The notes under the pieces are model-generated. The model made no database searches and was not told where the DNA came from. It saw only the letters and a list, made by a program, of their open reading frames with translations. From Bacteroides timonensis (GTDB lineage Bacteria > Bacteroidota > Bacteroidia > Bacteroidales > Bacteroidaceae): a DNA stretch of 62,131 nucleotides. The DNA is taken from contig NZ_CBVI010000028.1 of NCBI RefSeq assembly GCF_000513195.1, positions 1-62,131 on the forward strand, written 5' to 3'. The position numbers and the translations under genes are program-made. This document shows, in pieces, positions 35,685-46,100 of this stretch (its first letter is position 1; every line of letters begins with the position of its first letter).

Positions 35685-36512
35685 TTATTTCTTGAAGAAT
35701 TTATCAAAGAAAAGAATTTGGTAATCGATAGAGTTATTCCAATATTGCCCGTTATGCGCACCAGGACGAGTGATAAAGTCATGACTGATATTCTTCTCCA
35801 ATAAAGCTTTATGCAATGCTTTATTTACTTCCAAGAAGAAATCTTTTTCGCCACAATCGATAATTAATGCCAAATCACCATCTGTAATCTTATCAATCTG
35901 GGTAATAACAGTATGCTGGTCCCACAAAGCCTTATCAGACTCATAATCACCGAGTTGTTTACTCATCTCCCAATTCTTCGGAAAAGGACGAATATCCACT
36001 CCGCCACTGGTACTTCCTCCTGCACCAAATATATCTTTATGACGGATTGCAAGCCACAAAGCACCATGTCCACCCATGCTCAATCCGGTAATGGCTCGTC
36101 CTTTTTTCTCCGGAATAGTAGCATAGTTTTTATCTGTATATTTCACCAGTTCCGAAGCTACAAAAGTTTCATAACGATAAGCCTGATTTTTAGGGCTATC
36201 CCAATACCAACTGTTTTTACCATCAGGACATACAAAGATAATTCCTTTTTCATCTGCAATCTTAGGTAACTCCGGTTTCAATCCTACCCAACTACGTGCA
36301 TTACCACCATAGCCGTGCAACAAATAAACTACCGGACAAGCCTCAGCTTCCTCACCCAATACTTTATCAGGGAGTACATATACCACTTGTACTTCTTTAT
36401 TCATGGATGGACTTTTTACCATAATGGTATCTACTCGTGCCGCCTGTGTCGCAACAACTGAAAACAGCAATAAAACGCTAAATAAAATTTGTTTTCTTTT
36501 CATGTCTTTCAT
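35685..36512 (-). CDS. Secreted alpha/beta-hydrolase esterase
   Basis: A 275-residue protein with a signal peptide (MKRKQILFSVLLLFSVV, cleavage after TQA) and the esterase D/CE1-like hydrolase fold. The nucleophile serine is in GLSMGGHGAL, the acid is in DCGEKD and the histidine is in PGAHNGQYW. The oxyanion region is YLLHGYGGNA. It probably removes acyl groups from sugars in the periplasm, as related acetyl- or feruloyl-esterases do, but its substrate cannot be read from sequence. Two ATGs 9 bp apart are possible starts. It is divergent from the CorC-type gene. Confidence 0.85.
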   Translation of the reverse strand: MKDMKRKQILFSVLLLFSVVATQAARVDTIMVKSPSMNKEVQVVYVLPDKVLGEEAEACPVVYLLHGYGGNARSWVGLKPELPKIADEKGIIFVCPDGKNSWYWDSPKNQAYRYETFVASELVKYTDKNYATIPEKKGRAITGLSMGGHGALWLAIRHKDIFGAGGSTSGGVDIRPFPKNWEMSKQLGDYESDKALWDQHTVITQIDKITDGDLALIIDCGEKDFFLEVNKALHKALLEKNISHDFITRPGAHNGQYWNNSIDYQILFFDKFFKK

Positions 36513-36569
36513 TCTTTAATAATCTCTATAAATAGGCAGCAATATTAGTAATAAAATTCAAAAAATTAG

Positions 36570-36577
36570 TAATTTTG
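36570..36577 (+). promoter_or_regulatory. -7 element for CorC/HlyC gene
   Basis: TAATTTTG, 24 bp upstream of the ATG at 36602. Confidence 0.5.
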
Positions 36578-36601
36578 CAATATAAACTATTCATAACCTA
36601 T

Positions 36602-37894
36602 ATGGAATTTATTATTATTCTATTTTTATTAGTGCTGAACGGTGTCTTTGCCATGTATGAAATAGCGTTGGTGTCATCCAGCAAAGCACGACTCGAAACC
36701 CTCGCAGGCAAGGGAAACAAAAGAGCCAAAGGAGTACTGAAACAGTTGGAAGAGCCCGAGAAATTTCTTTCTACCATTCAAATTGGTATCACGCTTATCG
36801 GTATTGTATCCGGTGCTTTCGGTGGTGTAGCCATTGCCGACAATGTAGCACCGTTATTCGCCTCCATTCCTGGAGTTGCTCCCTACGCAAAAGACCTTGC
36901 CATGATTACAACAGTGGCAATCATTACGTACCTTTCACTCATCATCGGTGAATTGGTACCCAAGTCCATAGCACTGAGTAATCCGGAACGATATGCAACT
37001 CTGCTTAGTCCGGTCATGATTTTACTGACCAAAGTGTCTTATCCATTCGTCTGTTTACTCAGTTTCTCAACCAAGATAGTGAATAAACTAATCGGCCTGA
37101 ACAATGGAGAAGAACGTCCCATGACACAGGAAGAATTAAAAATGATTCTGCACCAAAGTTCAGAACAGGGTGTTATTGATAAGGAGGAAACGGAAATGTT
37201 ACGAGACGTATTCCGATTCTCTGATAAGCGGGCCAATGAATTGATGACTTACCGTCGCGACCTTGTCGTACTACATCCCACATACACACGTGATGAGGTA
37301 CTACACATCATCCGCGAACAGCATTTCAGCAAATACCTGTTGGTAGAAAAAGGAAAAGATGATATTATCGGAGTAGTGTCCGTCAAAGATATTATTCTGA
37401 TGTTAGGCAATGATCACCCCTTCGATTTACGCGGTATCGCACGCTCTCCCCTGTTTATTCCGGAAAGTTTATATGCCAAGAAAGTTTTAGAGCTATTTAA
37501 GAAGAACAAAAATAAGTTCGGAGTTGTTGTAGACGAGTATGGTAATACAGCAGGCATTATCACCTTGCACGATCTGACGGAAAGTATCTTCGGAGACATC
37601 CTTGAAGAAAACGAAATGGAAGAAGAAGATATCGTCACCCGGCAAGATGGCTCGATGCTCGTTGAGGCTTCTATGAATGTAGATGATTTTATGGAAGAGA
37701 TGGGTATCCTGAGCTATGATGATCTGAAAGAAGAAGACTTTACCACACTAAGCGGTCTCGCCATGTTCCTCATCGGGCGGGTACCTAAAGCAGGAGACTT
37801 GTTCAGCTACAAGAACCTACAGTTTGAAGTTGTGGACATGGATCGTGGACGAGTGGATAAACTGCTCGTTATCAAAAAAGAAGAGGAAGAATAG
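36602..37894 (+). CDS. CorC/HlyC-type CNNM membrane protein
   Basis: A 430-residue inner-membrane protein. The start at 36602 (MEFIIILFLL) follows the -7 element; an upstream in-frame start overlaps it. It has an N-terminal DUF21/CNNM domain with about four helices (residues 1-180, including GITLIGIVSGAFGG), two CBS domains (about 205-320, with RRDLVVLHP and GVVVDEYGNTAGIITLHDL) and a C-terminal CorC/HlyC domain (about 345-425, FTTLSGLAMFLIGRVPKAGD). Family members move magnesium or sodium or guard against metal stress; older hemolysin labels are not functional evidence. Confidence 0.9.
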   Translation: MEFIIILFLLVLNGVFAMYEIALVSSSKARLETLAGKGNKRAKGVLKQLEEPEKFLSTIQIGITLIGIVSGAFGGVAIADNVAPLFASIPGVAPYAKDLAMITTVAIITYLSLIIGELVPKSIALSNPERYATLLSPVMILLTKVSYPFVCLLSFSTKIVNKLIGLNNGEERPMTQEELKMILHQSSEQGVIDKEETEMLRDVFRFSDKRANELMTYRRDLVVLHPTYTRDEVLHIIREQHFSKYLLVEKGKDDIIGVVSVKDIILMLGNDHPFDLRGIARSPLFIPESLYAKKVLELFKKNKNKFGVVVDEYGNTAGIITLHDLTESIFGDILEENEMEEEDIVTRQDGSMLVEASMNVDDFMEEMGILSYDDLKEEDFTTLSGLAMFLIGRVPKAGDLFSYKNLQFEVVDMDRGRVDKLLVIKKEEEE

Positions 37895-37934
37895 TGTGAA
37901 TTTGCATTATATATTAACTTAAACCATTAAAGCA

Positions 37935-38414
37935 ATGAAAAAAGTAATGATGATTGCAGCCATCGCTGCTGCATTGGTATCCTGCCAATCAAAAGGAACC
38001 CAGAACAATGATTCCGCCGTAGGTGAAGGAGTATTGACAGTTGCCGGAAATGATTCTTCTGCCGTAGCCGTATACGAAGGTCTTCTTCCTGCTGCCGACG
38101 GCCCGGGTATCCAATACGTATTGAGCGTGGACAGTGTAGGTCCTGACGGAGAAAGCGGTTATACTTTGGTTACTACTTACTTGGATGCGGAAGGTCAAGG
38201 AAAGAACAAGAGCTTCACTTCCAAAGGTAAAAAACAAGTCATCAAGAAGACAGTGAACAACAAACAAAAGACAGCCTACAAACTGACACCGAGCGATGGT
38301 GACGCTCCTGTCTACTTCGTAGTAGTGAACGATACCACTTTACGTTTGGTTAACGATAGTCTGCAAGAAGCTGTCAGCGACTTGAACTACGATATTATTC
38401 AAGTGAAGAAATAA
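37935..38414 (+). CDS. NlpE-like lipoprotein
   Basis: A 159-residue lipoprotein (lipobox ALVSC). Residues about 45-140 resemble the N-terminal NlpE barrel: VYEGLLPAADGPGIQYVLSVD is the family opening, but the CxxC of E. coli NlpE is replaced (AADG), so a copper- or redox-sensing role through that pair is not supported. NlpE activates envelope stress signalling in enterobacteria. The role in Bacteroides is unknown. It is 40 bp downstream of the CorC-type gene and ends with a clear terminator. Confidence 0.8.
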   Translation: MKKVMMIAAIAAALVSCQSKGTQNNDSAVGEGVLTVAGNDSSAVAVYEGLLPAADGPGIQYVLSVDSVGPDGESGYTLVTTYLDAEGQGKNKSFTSKGKKQVIKKTVNNKQKTAYKLTPSDGDAPVYFVVVNDTTLRLVNDSLQEAVSDLNYDIIQVKK

Positions 38415-38434
38415 TCAGCAAAACATTTCATGTG

Positions 38435-38468
38435 AGGGGAGCCAAACAAAAGTTGGCTCCCCTTTTTT
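38435..38468 (+). terminator. Rho-independent terminator
   Basis: The perfect 11-bp arms AGGGGAGCCAA (38435-38445) and TTGGCTCCCCT (38453-38463) are followed by TTTTTT. Confidence 0.9.
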
Positions 38469-38585
38469 ATCCCTTTCCGATCACACCAACCCAAGAATGT
38501 TCTATTTTTATATAGAAATGAAGTGACTGAAACAATATATATAATGATTGGAATAATATTTTAAATCCATTATCATTGTTACGCG

Positions 38586-38593
38586 TATCTTTG
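38586..38593 (+). promoter_or_regulatory. -7 element of orphan transcription unit
   Basis: TATCTTTG is in the middle of a gene-free stretch (38469-38850) with no gene downstream on this strand. Confidence 0.45.
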
Positions 38594-38598
38594 TCCTA

Positions 38599-38780
38599 TC
38601 CAATAAAGAGAGAAGCTCATGGAAAAACAGTTATTCTTACTATATAAATAGAAATTAAATTCATAGGCTTTTTAATATTCATAGTTAGTTGGTAAATAGG
38701 TATTATCTCATAGGTTATTAGGGGGAGATTGTCAATTGAAAGCGACTGTTGTGAGACAGCCGCTTTTCTTCAATCCACCT
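38599..38780 (+). ncRNA. Candidate small RNA
   Basis: About 180 nt lie between the orphan -7 element (38586-38593) and a hairpin near 38737-38775, whose stem pairs AGCGACTGT with ACAGCCGCT and can extend through AATTGAA/TTCAAT-type ends. The only reading frame is 10 codons (38619-38651, MEKQLFLLYK). It lies opposite the 3' side of the GH2 gene without overlapping it. Nothing identifies a known RNA family, so this is a positional inference. Confidence 0.35.
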
Positions 38781-38850
38781 GATACCTGGTATTCCCGGTC
38801 GTCAGTCTATATTTATATACTAGTAGTAACTACAATTTATACTCATAACA

Positions 38851-41472
38851 TCATTCTACCTTTAATACAACCTTTTGTCTTGGAAGCCCCTTAGATTCTA
38901 CTGTAAGTACTACTTTTCCCTGCTTCATATACTGGCTACGCAAAATGACTAATGCCAAACCGTTATAAGCATCTCTTTCTGATAACTGGAATGGTAATAG
39001 GCTGGTTGCATCTCCATTATCCGTAGCTATAATCTCGGCAGGTCCTGTTACAGAAAACTTCAAATGATTCTTAGAACGAGGAACAACACGACCTTGAGAG
39101 TCCACAACAGCTACGCGGATAAATGATAAATCAGTACCATCATTTTTAAGCTCTGTTTTCTCTGCTGTCACTTGTAAAGCGGCTGGTTTTCCAGTAGTTT
39201 CTACAAGTTCTTCCGCCCATTGCTGACCGTTCTTATAAGCTATGGCCTTCAAACTTCCCGGCTCGTAACGCACATCATCCCAAGTCAAACGGTCATATGA
39301 ATGAGCTTTTTCTCTACGTCCCAGTGATTTACCATTCAAAAACAGCTCAACAGCATCTCCCGAAGTATAAATATGAACGGGAGTTATTTCACCAATCCGC
39401 TCTTCCCAGTTCCAATGAGGCAATATATGCACAGTGGGCACATCAGGGCACCAGTAACTTTTATAGTTGTAATAACGATCCTTTGGAAAACCACATAAAT
39501 CGACAATACCAAAATAAGAACTACGGGAAGGCGCCTTTATCTTACCCAATTCTTCCAACTCTTTCCGGGCTTTCTCTAATTCCTTCGGATCACTAAAGTT
39601 TAACAAATTAGTGAGATCCTTATTATAAGGAGTAGGTTCACCCAGATAATCAAATCCAGTCCATACAAACTCGCCACTCATAAACGGATACTCTTCATTC
39701 ATCTTGAACTGGGCTTCAGGACTACATCCCCACCCCACAATTGTCATATCATACGATGAAAGCTGGAAGCTGGAGCGACTATCGTTAGCATCAGTAGTTA
39801 CCGGGAAGAAATACTCTCCACGAGAACTCGTTGCAGACGAAGTTTCACTGGCATGATAACGGCGAGTCGGATTCTGCTCTTTGAAAACCGGATAGGTTTT
39901 ATGGAAATAGTTCAGACCAAATATATCCACCTGATTCACAATATCCCGGAAAACGGCATCCCGCTTATTACATCCTAAAGAAGTAGGACGTGTAGGGTCT
40001 TCATCATAACAGTAAGCTGTCAGATTACGAGCTATTATAATTCCCTGATCAGTCGTCTGATCAGGCATTTCATTACCTATACTCCACATTATGACAGAAG
40101 GATGATTACGATAATGACGTACCAACGAACGCATATCTGCTTCACTCCAATCATCAAAAAGAAGATTATAATCATTTTTGCGTTTCCCTTTTTGCCAAGT
40201 ATCAGCTAATTCAAGCTGCATCATCAAGCCCATACGGTCACAGAGAGCAACCAACTCCGGTGACGGCGGATTATGTGAAGTACGAATGGCGTTTGCACCC
40301 ATTTCTTTCATGATACGTAACTGCCTTTCGGCAGCCACTTCATTAAAAGCAGCACCCAAAGCACCTAAGTCATGATGCATACACACACCTTTAATATCTA
40401 CTTTTTGTCCATTTAGTATGAACCCCTGGTCATGAGTAAATTCAATTGTACGAATGCCAAAAGGAGTTTCATAATTATCCATTTCTTTTCCATCCATGAA
40501 TATCCGGCTGACCGCTACATAGCAATTCGGAGTATCAATATCCCACAACTTCGGTTTATCTACTTTAAATTGAAAGCGGGCACTCGACCAGCTATCTTTT
40601 TTAATCGCAATATCCTTAGTCGTACTTTGAGTTACTTCTTCACCCATAGGATGCCCATCCTTCCCCTGCAGATATACACTTGTCTGCAACTTTACCTGAA
40701 CATCTTTTCCTGCATGATTCTCAATATTCACTCCCATTTCCATAACAGCACTTTCTGAATCAACCTGCCGGTTTCGCACAAAAGTTCCCCATTGCTCCAC
40801 ATGAACAGGAGACGTTTTCACTAACCATACATTCCGATAAATACCACTACCCGGATACCAACGTGAAGTATCGTCCGGATTATCCAATCGAATAGCCAAT
40901 ACATTTTTTTGTCCTGCCTTTATATAAGGTGTTAAGTCAAGGCGAAAAGAAGCATAGCCATAAGGCCACCCACCCACATATTGCCCGTTACACCACACGG
41001 AGGCGTATGACATCGCCCCATCAATATCGAGATAGATTTGCTTCCCGGCATCATCCTGCGATAACTCCAGTGTTTTACGATACCAGCGTATCCCCCAATA
41101 AGGTAATTTTCCAGTCGAACCGTCATAGTCAATATTGAAAGGGCCTTCAATGGCCCAATCATGAGGTAAATTCAGATGTCTCCATCCACTATCATCAAAA
41201 TCAGATTTTACATAGGCGATATTTTCTCCCGGATTACCTTCCGGTCTCTGATACTGCTTCCCGAATATAATAAAATCGTTGGCACAAGGTAATAAATAAG
41301 GCTTTAGCTGAGAGTAATGTAATGCAGCATCCACCCCATCCGGATCATCTATCTGATAACACCAATCACGATTAATGTTTAGGCGCTCACGCACCGTTGA
41401 GGTATTTGCACAAATAACACCTCGTCCGATAATGAGTGCAAAACTCAATAAAATAAGAAATCTGTTTTTCAT
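38851..41472 (-). CDS. Glycoside hydrolase family 2 (beta-galactosidase type)
   Basis: An 873-residue secreted enzyme; the start at 41472 (MKNRFLILL) gives a normal signal peptide and follows the -7 element. GH2 modules run in order: sugar-binding jelly roll (WYRKTLELS, WYPGSGIYRNVWL), immunoglobulin-like domain, TIM barrel (GVCMHHDLGALG, AIRTSHNPPSPE) and DUF4982-type C-terminal beta domains. The acid/base glutamate is in WSIGNEM (about 468) and the likely nucleophile is in ASETSSATSSRG (about 543). It removes a terminal beta-linked sugar, probably galactose or glucuronate. It faces away from the rest of the polysaccharide locus. Confidence 0.9.
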   Translation of the reverse strand: MKNRFLILLSFALIIGRGVICANTSTVRERLNINRDWCYQIDDPDGVDAALHYSQLKPYLLPCANDFIIFGKQYQRPEGNPGENIAYVKSDFDDSGWRHLNLPHDWAIEGPFNIDYDGSTGKLPYWGIRWYRKTLELSQDDAGKQIYLDIDGAMSYASVWCNGQYVGGWPYGYASFRLDLTPYIKAGQKNVLAIRLDNPDDTSRWYPGSGIYRNVWLVKTSPVHVEQWGTFVRNRQVDSESAVMEMGVNIENHAGKDVQVKLQTSVYLQGKDGHPMGEEVTQSTTKDIAIKKDSWSSARFQFKVDKPKLWDIDTPNCYVAVSRIFMDGKEMDNYETPFGIRTIEFTHDQGFILNGQKVDIKGVCMHHDLGALGAAFNEVAAERQLRIMKEMGANAIRTSHNPPSPELVALCDRMGLMMQLELADTWQKGKRKNDYNLLFDDWSEADMRSLVRHYRNHPSVIMWSIGNEMPDQTTDQGIIIARNLTAYCYDEDPTRPTSLGCNKRDAVFRDIVNQVDIFGLNYFHKTYPVFKEQNPTRRYHASETSSATSSRGEYFFPVTTDANDSRSSFQLSSYDMTIVGWGCSPEAQFKMNEEYPFMSGEFVWTGFDYLGEPTPYNKDLTNLLNFSDPKELEKARKELEELGKIKAPSRSSYFGIVDLCGFPKDRYYNYKSYWCPDVPTVHILPHWNWEERIGEITPVHIYTSGDAVELFLNGKSLGRREKAHSYDRLTWDDVRYEPGSLKAIAYKNGQQWAEELVETTGKPAALQVTAEKTELKNDGTDLSFIRVAVVDSQGRVVPRSKNHLKFSVTGPAEIIATDNGDATSLLPFQLSERDAYNGLALVILRSQYMKQGKVVLTVESKGLPRQKVVLKVE

Positions 41473-41497
41473 ATAATCTGTTAAATTGTTAGCACTA

Positions 41498-41505
41498 CAA
41501 AAGTA
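41498..41505 (-). promoter_or_regulatory. -7 element for GH2 gene
   Basis: TACTTTTG on the minus strand, 25 bp upstream of the ATG at 41472. Confidence 0.5.
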
Positions 41506-41666
41506 AGGAATAGAAAGATAGACGATTATCAATATTATCTATGTTTCTGTTAATACTGTCTCAAATATCTTTTAATATGGACCTTATTTATCAACTTTGT
41601 ATGCAAATAGTATGTTGCTAAATACAATTTCAATTCATAGTTAATAACCAACAAATTTAAAAAGCC

Positions 41667-42899
41667 ATGTATAAATATTCTAAAGATGGGGTTTCCGTAC
41701 TCACTGTATTAGATAAAAGGAAACAAAAGATGAATGGATTATTCCCCATAAAAGTACAAGTTATCCACAACAGAAGGCAGAAATATTATTCTACCGGACA
41801 AGAAGTTTCCATTAAAGACTGGGAAGCATTACCACACACCAAAAGCCGGCACCTATCCGAAATACGACGTAATATCGAAAACAGTTTTTCTCTAATCAGG
41901 CAGCAAGTTGAATTTCTGTCTTTTCAGGGTGAATTTCATTTTGACATCTTAAATGCACGCTTAGGTAGATATTCTGATTTTTCAGTGAATGCTTTATTTC
42001 ATAAGAAGTTAGAGGAGTTAAAGGAAAATGGACAAGCCAATACTTATCTGTCTTATAAAGGTTCATTAAATAAAATAGAACAGTTTGCAGGAAAGCACAT
42101 TTCTTTTCATGAAATTACCATCAACTGGTTAAACCGTTTTGAACATCACTTATCCGCATTAGGAATCAGTTACTCCAGCATGGGATTTTATTTCAGGAAT
42201 CTCAAATGTATTCTCAATATAGCACGTAAAGATGGTATCATCAAAGAAAGTCAGTATCCTTTTGGAAAAGGAAAGTATGAAGTACCCACTGGATGTGGAC
42301 GCAAATTGGCATTAAACCTGAAAGAAATAAAGAAAATTATTACTTATAATGATGGAACCCAAAAGACTGAAATTTATCGTGATCTGTGGTTCTTCTCTTA
42401 TTTATGTAATGGCATTAATTTTCGTGATTTATTATACTTACAGTACTCCAACATCATCAATGGAGAAATCTGCTTCATACGTGCAAAAACAGCCCGAAAC
42501 ACCAAACACAGTAAGATTATTCATGCAGTTATCACGCCCGAAATGCAAAAGATAATAGAGAAATGGGGAAATCCACCTAAGTCACCTGAAACTTATATTT
42601 TTCCTTTCGCTACCGGAAAAGAAAATCCGTTTGAAAGAGTAAAACTGGTAAGGGAGGTTGTAACCGAATGTAATCAGATACTTTACAAAATTTCCCATAA
42701 GACAGGCATTCCACGCGTCACAACCTATTCAGCGCGTCATTCATTTGCAACAGTATTAAAGCGCAGTGGTGTCAACATTTCCTACATATCTGAAAGCCTT
42801 GGGCATTCCAATTTAGCTATTACCGAAAACTATCTCGCAAGTTTTGAAGCTGAAGAAAGGAAAAAGAATTCAATACTCTTAACAAGGTTCGATCTATAA
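41667..42899 (+). CDS. Tyrosine recombinase (integrase)
   Basis: A 410-residue recombinase of the Bacteroides type, with an N-terminal arm-type DNA-binding domain (about 1-100), a SAM-like core-binding domain (about 105-205) and a catalytic domain (about 215-405). Catalytic residues are readable: R253 in NGINFRDLL, K274, R357 in SARHSF, H380 in SLGHSN and the nucleophile Y389 in ENYLAS. All are intact, so it is probably active. It is divergent from the GH2 gene and 218 bp upstream of the first SusC gene. In Bacteroides such genes beside susC can drive local DNA rearrangement. No phage or conjugation genes accompany it. Confidence 0.92.
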   Translation: MYKYSKDGVSVLTVLDKRKQKMNGLFPIKVQVIHNRRQKYYSTGQEVSIKDWEALPHTKSRHLSEIRRNIENSFSLIRQQVEFLSFQGEFHFDILNARLGRYSDFSVNALFHKKLEELKENGQANTYLSYKGSLNKIEQFAGKHISFHEITINWLNRFEHHLSALGISYSSMGFYFRNLKCILNIARKDGIIKESQYPFGKGKYEVPTGCGRKLALNLKEIKKIITYNDGTQKTEIYRDLWFFSYLCNGINFRDLLYLQYSNIINGEICFIRAKTARNTKHSKIIHAVITPEMQKIIEKWGNPPKSPETYIFPFATGKENPFERVKLVREVVTECNQILYKISHKTGIPRVTTYSARHSFATVLKRSGVNISYISESLGHSNLAITENYLASFEAEERKKNSILLTRFDL

Positions 42900-43047
42900 A
42901 ACAAATATGTATATGTAAATAGCATGTTCCGTAGTGACGGGCAAAAACTATTTCCATCTCTTTCTTTTCACAAGATCAAAATAATAACTGCTTTTCATAG
43001 ACAGAGTTTAAAATGATGTATTGATATTATGTAAAAACAATCAAATC

Positions 43048-43089
43048 ATGAACAACTCAAAAAGAATCTTAGGTGAAATCCCTTGTTAA
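43048..43089 (+). CDS. Possible leader peptide before susC 1
   Basis: A 13-codon frame, MNNSKRILGEIPC, ends 28 bp before the SusC start and is followed by TTTAAGTCTAA, a motif also present before the second SusC. It may be chance; see the similar frame at 50599-50649. Confidence 0.25.
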   Translation: MNNSKRILGEIPC

Positions 43090-43117
43090 TTTAAGTCTAA
43101 TTTTAAAAAGTAGTTTA

Positions 43118-46100
43118 ATGAAAAAGAAAGAACACATTTTAAGATCGCTATTGTGGCGGTTTTTCCTCGTTCTGTTTGCATTTTCTATGAGTTTTAATCT
43201 ATATGCTCAGGAAATAACAACAACTGGTACGGTTGTCGATCAAAATGGGGAACCTCTAATTGGAGTAACGGTTTCCGTTATGAAAGGTAGTAATGGAACA
43301 ATTACTGATATTGATGGTAACTTCTCTATTAAATGTAACAAAGGTGCTACATTGAAATTTAGCTATATTGGATATAAGGACGCAACGCAGGTGGCAATGG
43401 GTACTAAAATGAATATAGTACTAACGGAAGACGCCCAGGCATTGGATGAAGTTGTAGTCATAGGTTACGGTACGGTAAAGAAGAGAGATTTGACAGGTGC
43501 TATCTCCACTGTAAATGCCAAAACGATTGAAGAACGTCAACCGACTGATATCTTTCAAGCATTACAGGGGGAAGTGTCCGGTCTGCAGATTTCCAATAAC
43601 TCAGGTGCTCCTGGAGATACAGGTACTATGCTGATTCGTGGTGCTTCTACTATGGGATCAGGTGTTACTCCGTTATACATTGTAGACGGTGTGGCAGTAG
43701 ATAATATTTCTACTATCAATCCTGCCGACATTGAAAGCATGGAAATTTTGAAAGATGCTGCTTCAGCCGCTATTTATGGTTCCCGTTCAGCTGCTGGTGT
43801 AATTATCATCAGTACTAAACGTGGTAAAGAAGGTGCTCCTGCCAGAATTTCAGTGAAGTATAACCACTCAATGAAGAAGCTAGGACATAAGATTGATCAG
43901 GCAAATGCATTTGAACGTTATTTGAAAGAAAGAGCCGGTAATGCAGGAACTTCTTTATGGAAAACCAGTAATGACTCTTTGCATCCCAACTTCATGGCTG
44001 ATAATGACTATCAGGATTTGATTACTCGTATGGCTCATTCTAACCAGGTTGATATTAATATCAGTGGTGCAAAGAATAAAATGAGTTATTATACAAGTAT
44101 CGGCTATTTGAACGAGCAAGGTATTGTACTAAATAGTTATTTGAATCGTGTAACTTCCAGAACTAACGTTGATTTCGCTGTGTCGGATCGTTTCAAATTA
44201 ATGAGCCGTTTCAATGTGGCTTATACTGATAAGAATAACATCAATACCGGTGGTGTAATCAATCAGGCATTACGTCGTCCGCCACAAATGGCACTTTACT
44301 TTCCTGACGGATCTTATGTATATAATAATGGTGGTCAGTTCAATCCGATAGCTGATGCTTATGAACGTGTTAATAAAAGTGTTTCCTACTCAGTTTCTTT
44401 GTATCAGGGAGCGGAATTTCAGCTTATGAAAGGCTTGATCTGGTCTGCCAATGTACAGGGTGAATTGAAAGTTAACCGTAATGACCAGTTGATCCGTGGA
44501 GATTTAGTTTCTTCAGGTATCAGTTCCGGTTCTAATGATGCAAAAATCCCTCGCAAATTATCTGCGGAAACTTACATTAACTTTGCCAGAGATTTCAAAG
44601 ATCATTCAGTAGGCGCTATGTTCGGTACCAGTGTCGAGGATTGGCGTGATGAAACATTCCACTTAGAAGGTAGCGATTATGTATCAGAATCGATCCTTAC
44701 TTCTAACGCTCAGCAGGTGAAAGACCTGACAAAAACTAAGACTACTTATGAAAGTCATGCTATGGCATCTTTTTTCGGACGTGTAAACTATAGTTATAAA
44801 GGAAAATATATATTTACGTCAAATCTTCGTTATGATGGTTCTTCACGTTTTGTTGGTAACCGTTGGGGATTATTCCCGTCTGCATCTGTTGCATGGCGTG
44901 CTTCTGATGAATTCTTCTTTGACTGGGCAAAACCTGTACTGACTGATGCTAAATTCAGACTTAGCTGGGGTACAAATGGTAATGAACGTGTAGGTAACTA
45001 TGAATCAATTAACCAATATAATATTGGTTCATATTATAATGGCGTCATCGGAGTTACTCAAACGGATAAGCTGGCCAACCTTGATTTGAGTTGGGAATCG
45101 ACGGAACAAACTAATATTGGTTTGGATGTGACATTACTTGACGGACGAGTTTCTTTAGTGGCAGAATATTATATCAAGAAGACTAAAGATTTGTTGGCCG
45201 ATGAAGTTATCCCTTCAGAATTAGGTGTTAGTAGTATGCGTGTCAATATGGGTAATATTGAGAATAAAGGTATTGAGCTGACAATAAATGCAACTCCTGT
45301 TCAACTTCGTGATTTTTCATGGCAGACCACTCTTACCTATACTAAAAACAAGAATAAAGTATTAAAGCTATCGGAAGGCAAGAGCTTTGTGGAAGATGGT
45401 AAATACTTAATTGAAGAAGGTTCGCCTTTGGGACAATGGTTCGGCCAAAAAGCCTTGGGTATTTATGCCACAGATGAAGCAAATGCATATATCAAGAATA
45501 GCGACGGTTCATTTGGTGACCGCTTGATTCCTGTGTATCAAAGAGATCCGAATAACTATAATAACTATATTTATGGTTCTAACGGTAAACCCATTTTCTC
45601 ACACTATGAGACAAAAGGTGGTCAGAAATATGCAGGTGATGTAGGTCAAATGACTACCGCTGGTTCGGTGAGCAAAGGTGGTGATATAATCTGGGATGAT
45701 TTGGATCATGATGGTGTAATTGGTGATTCGGACAGACGTATTTTGGGTAATGGTATGCCTACATGGTATATGGGATGGACTAACTATTTGAATTACAAGA
45801 ATTTTTCATTATCCTTCTCGTTCTATGGAAGTTTTGGCAACAAGATTTATAATAAACAACGCCGTGACCTGTTACAAAATTCATCATCGAATATGACTCC
45901 ATTAGCAAGAGACTGTTATCGTTTGTGGAAATATCAGGGACAAATAACAGAAGTTTATAGTAGTGCCAAAGCAACAACTGGTGTAAACAATGCGCGTGAA
46001 CTTTCTTCTTTCTTCCTGGAAGATGGCGACTATATTCGCCTTACAAATACTCGTTTAGCTTATAGGGTTGACCGTAATCTTATCAAACGGTTCCATATCT

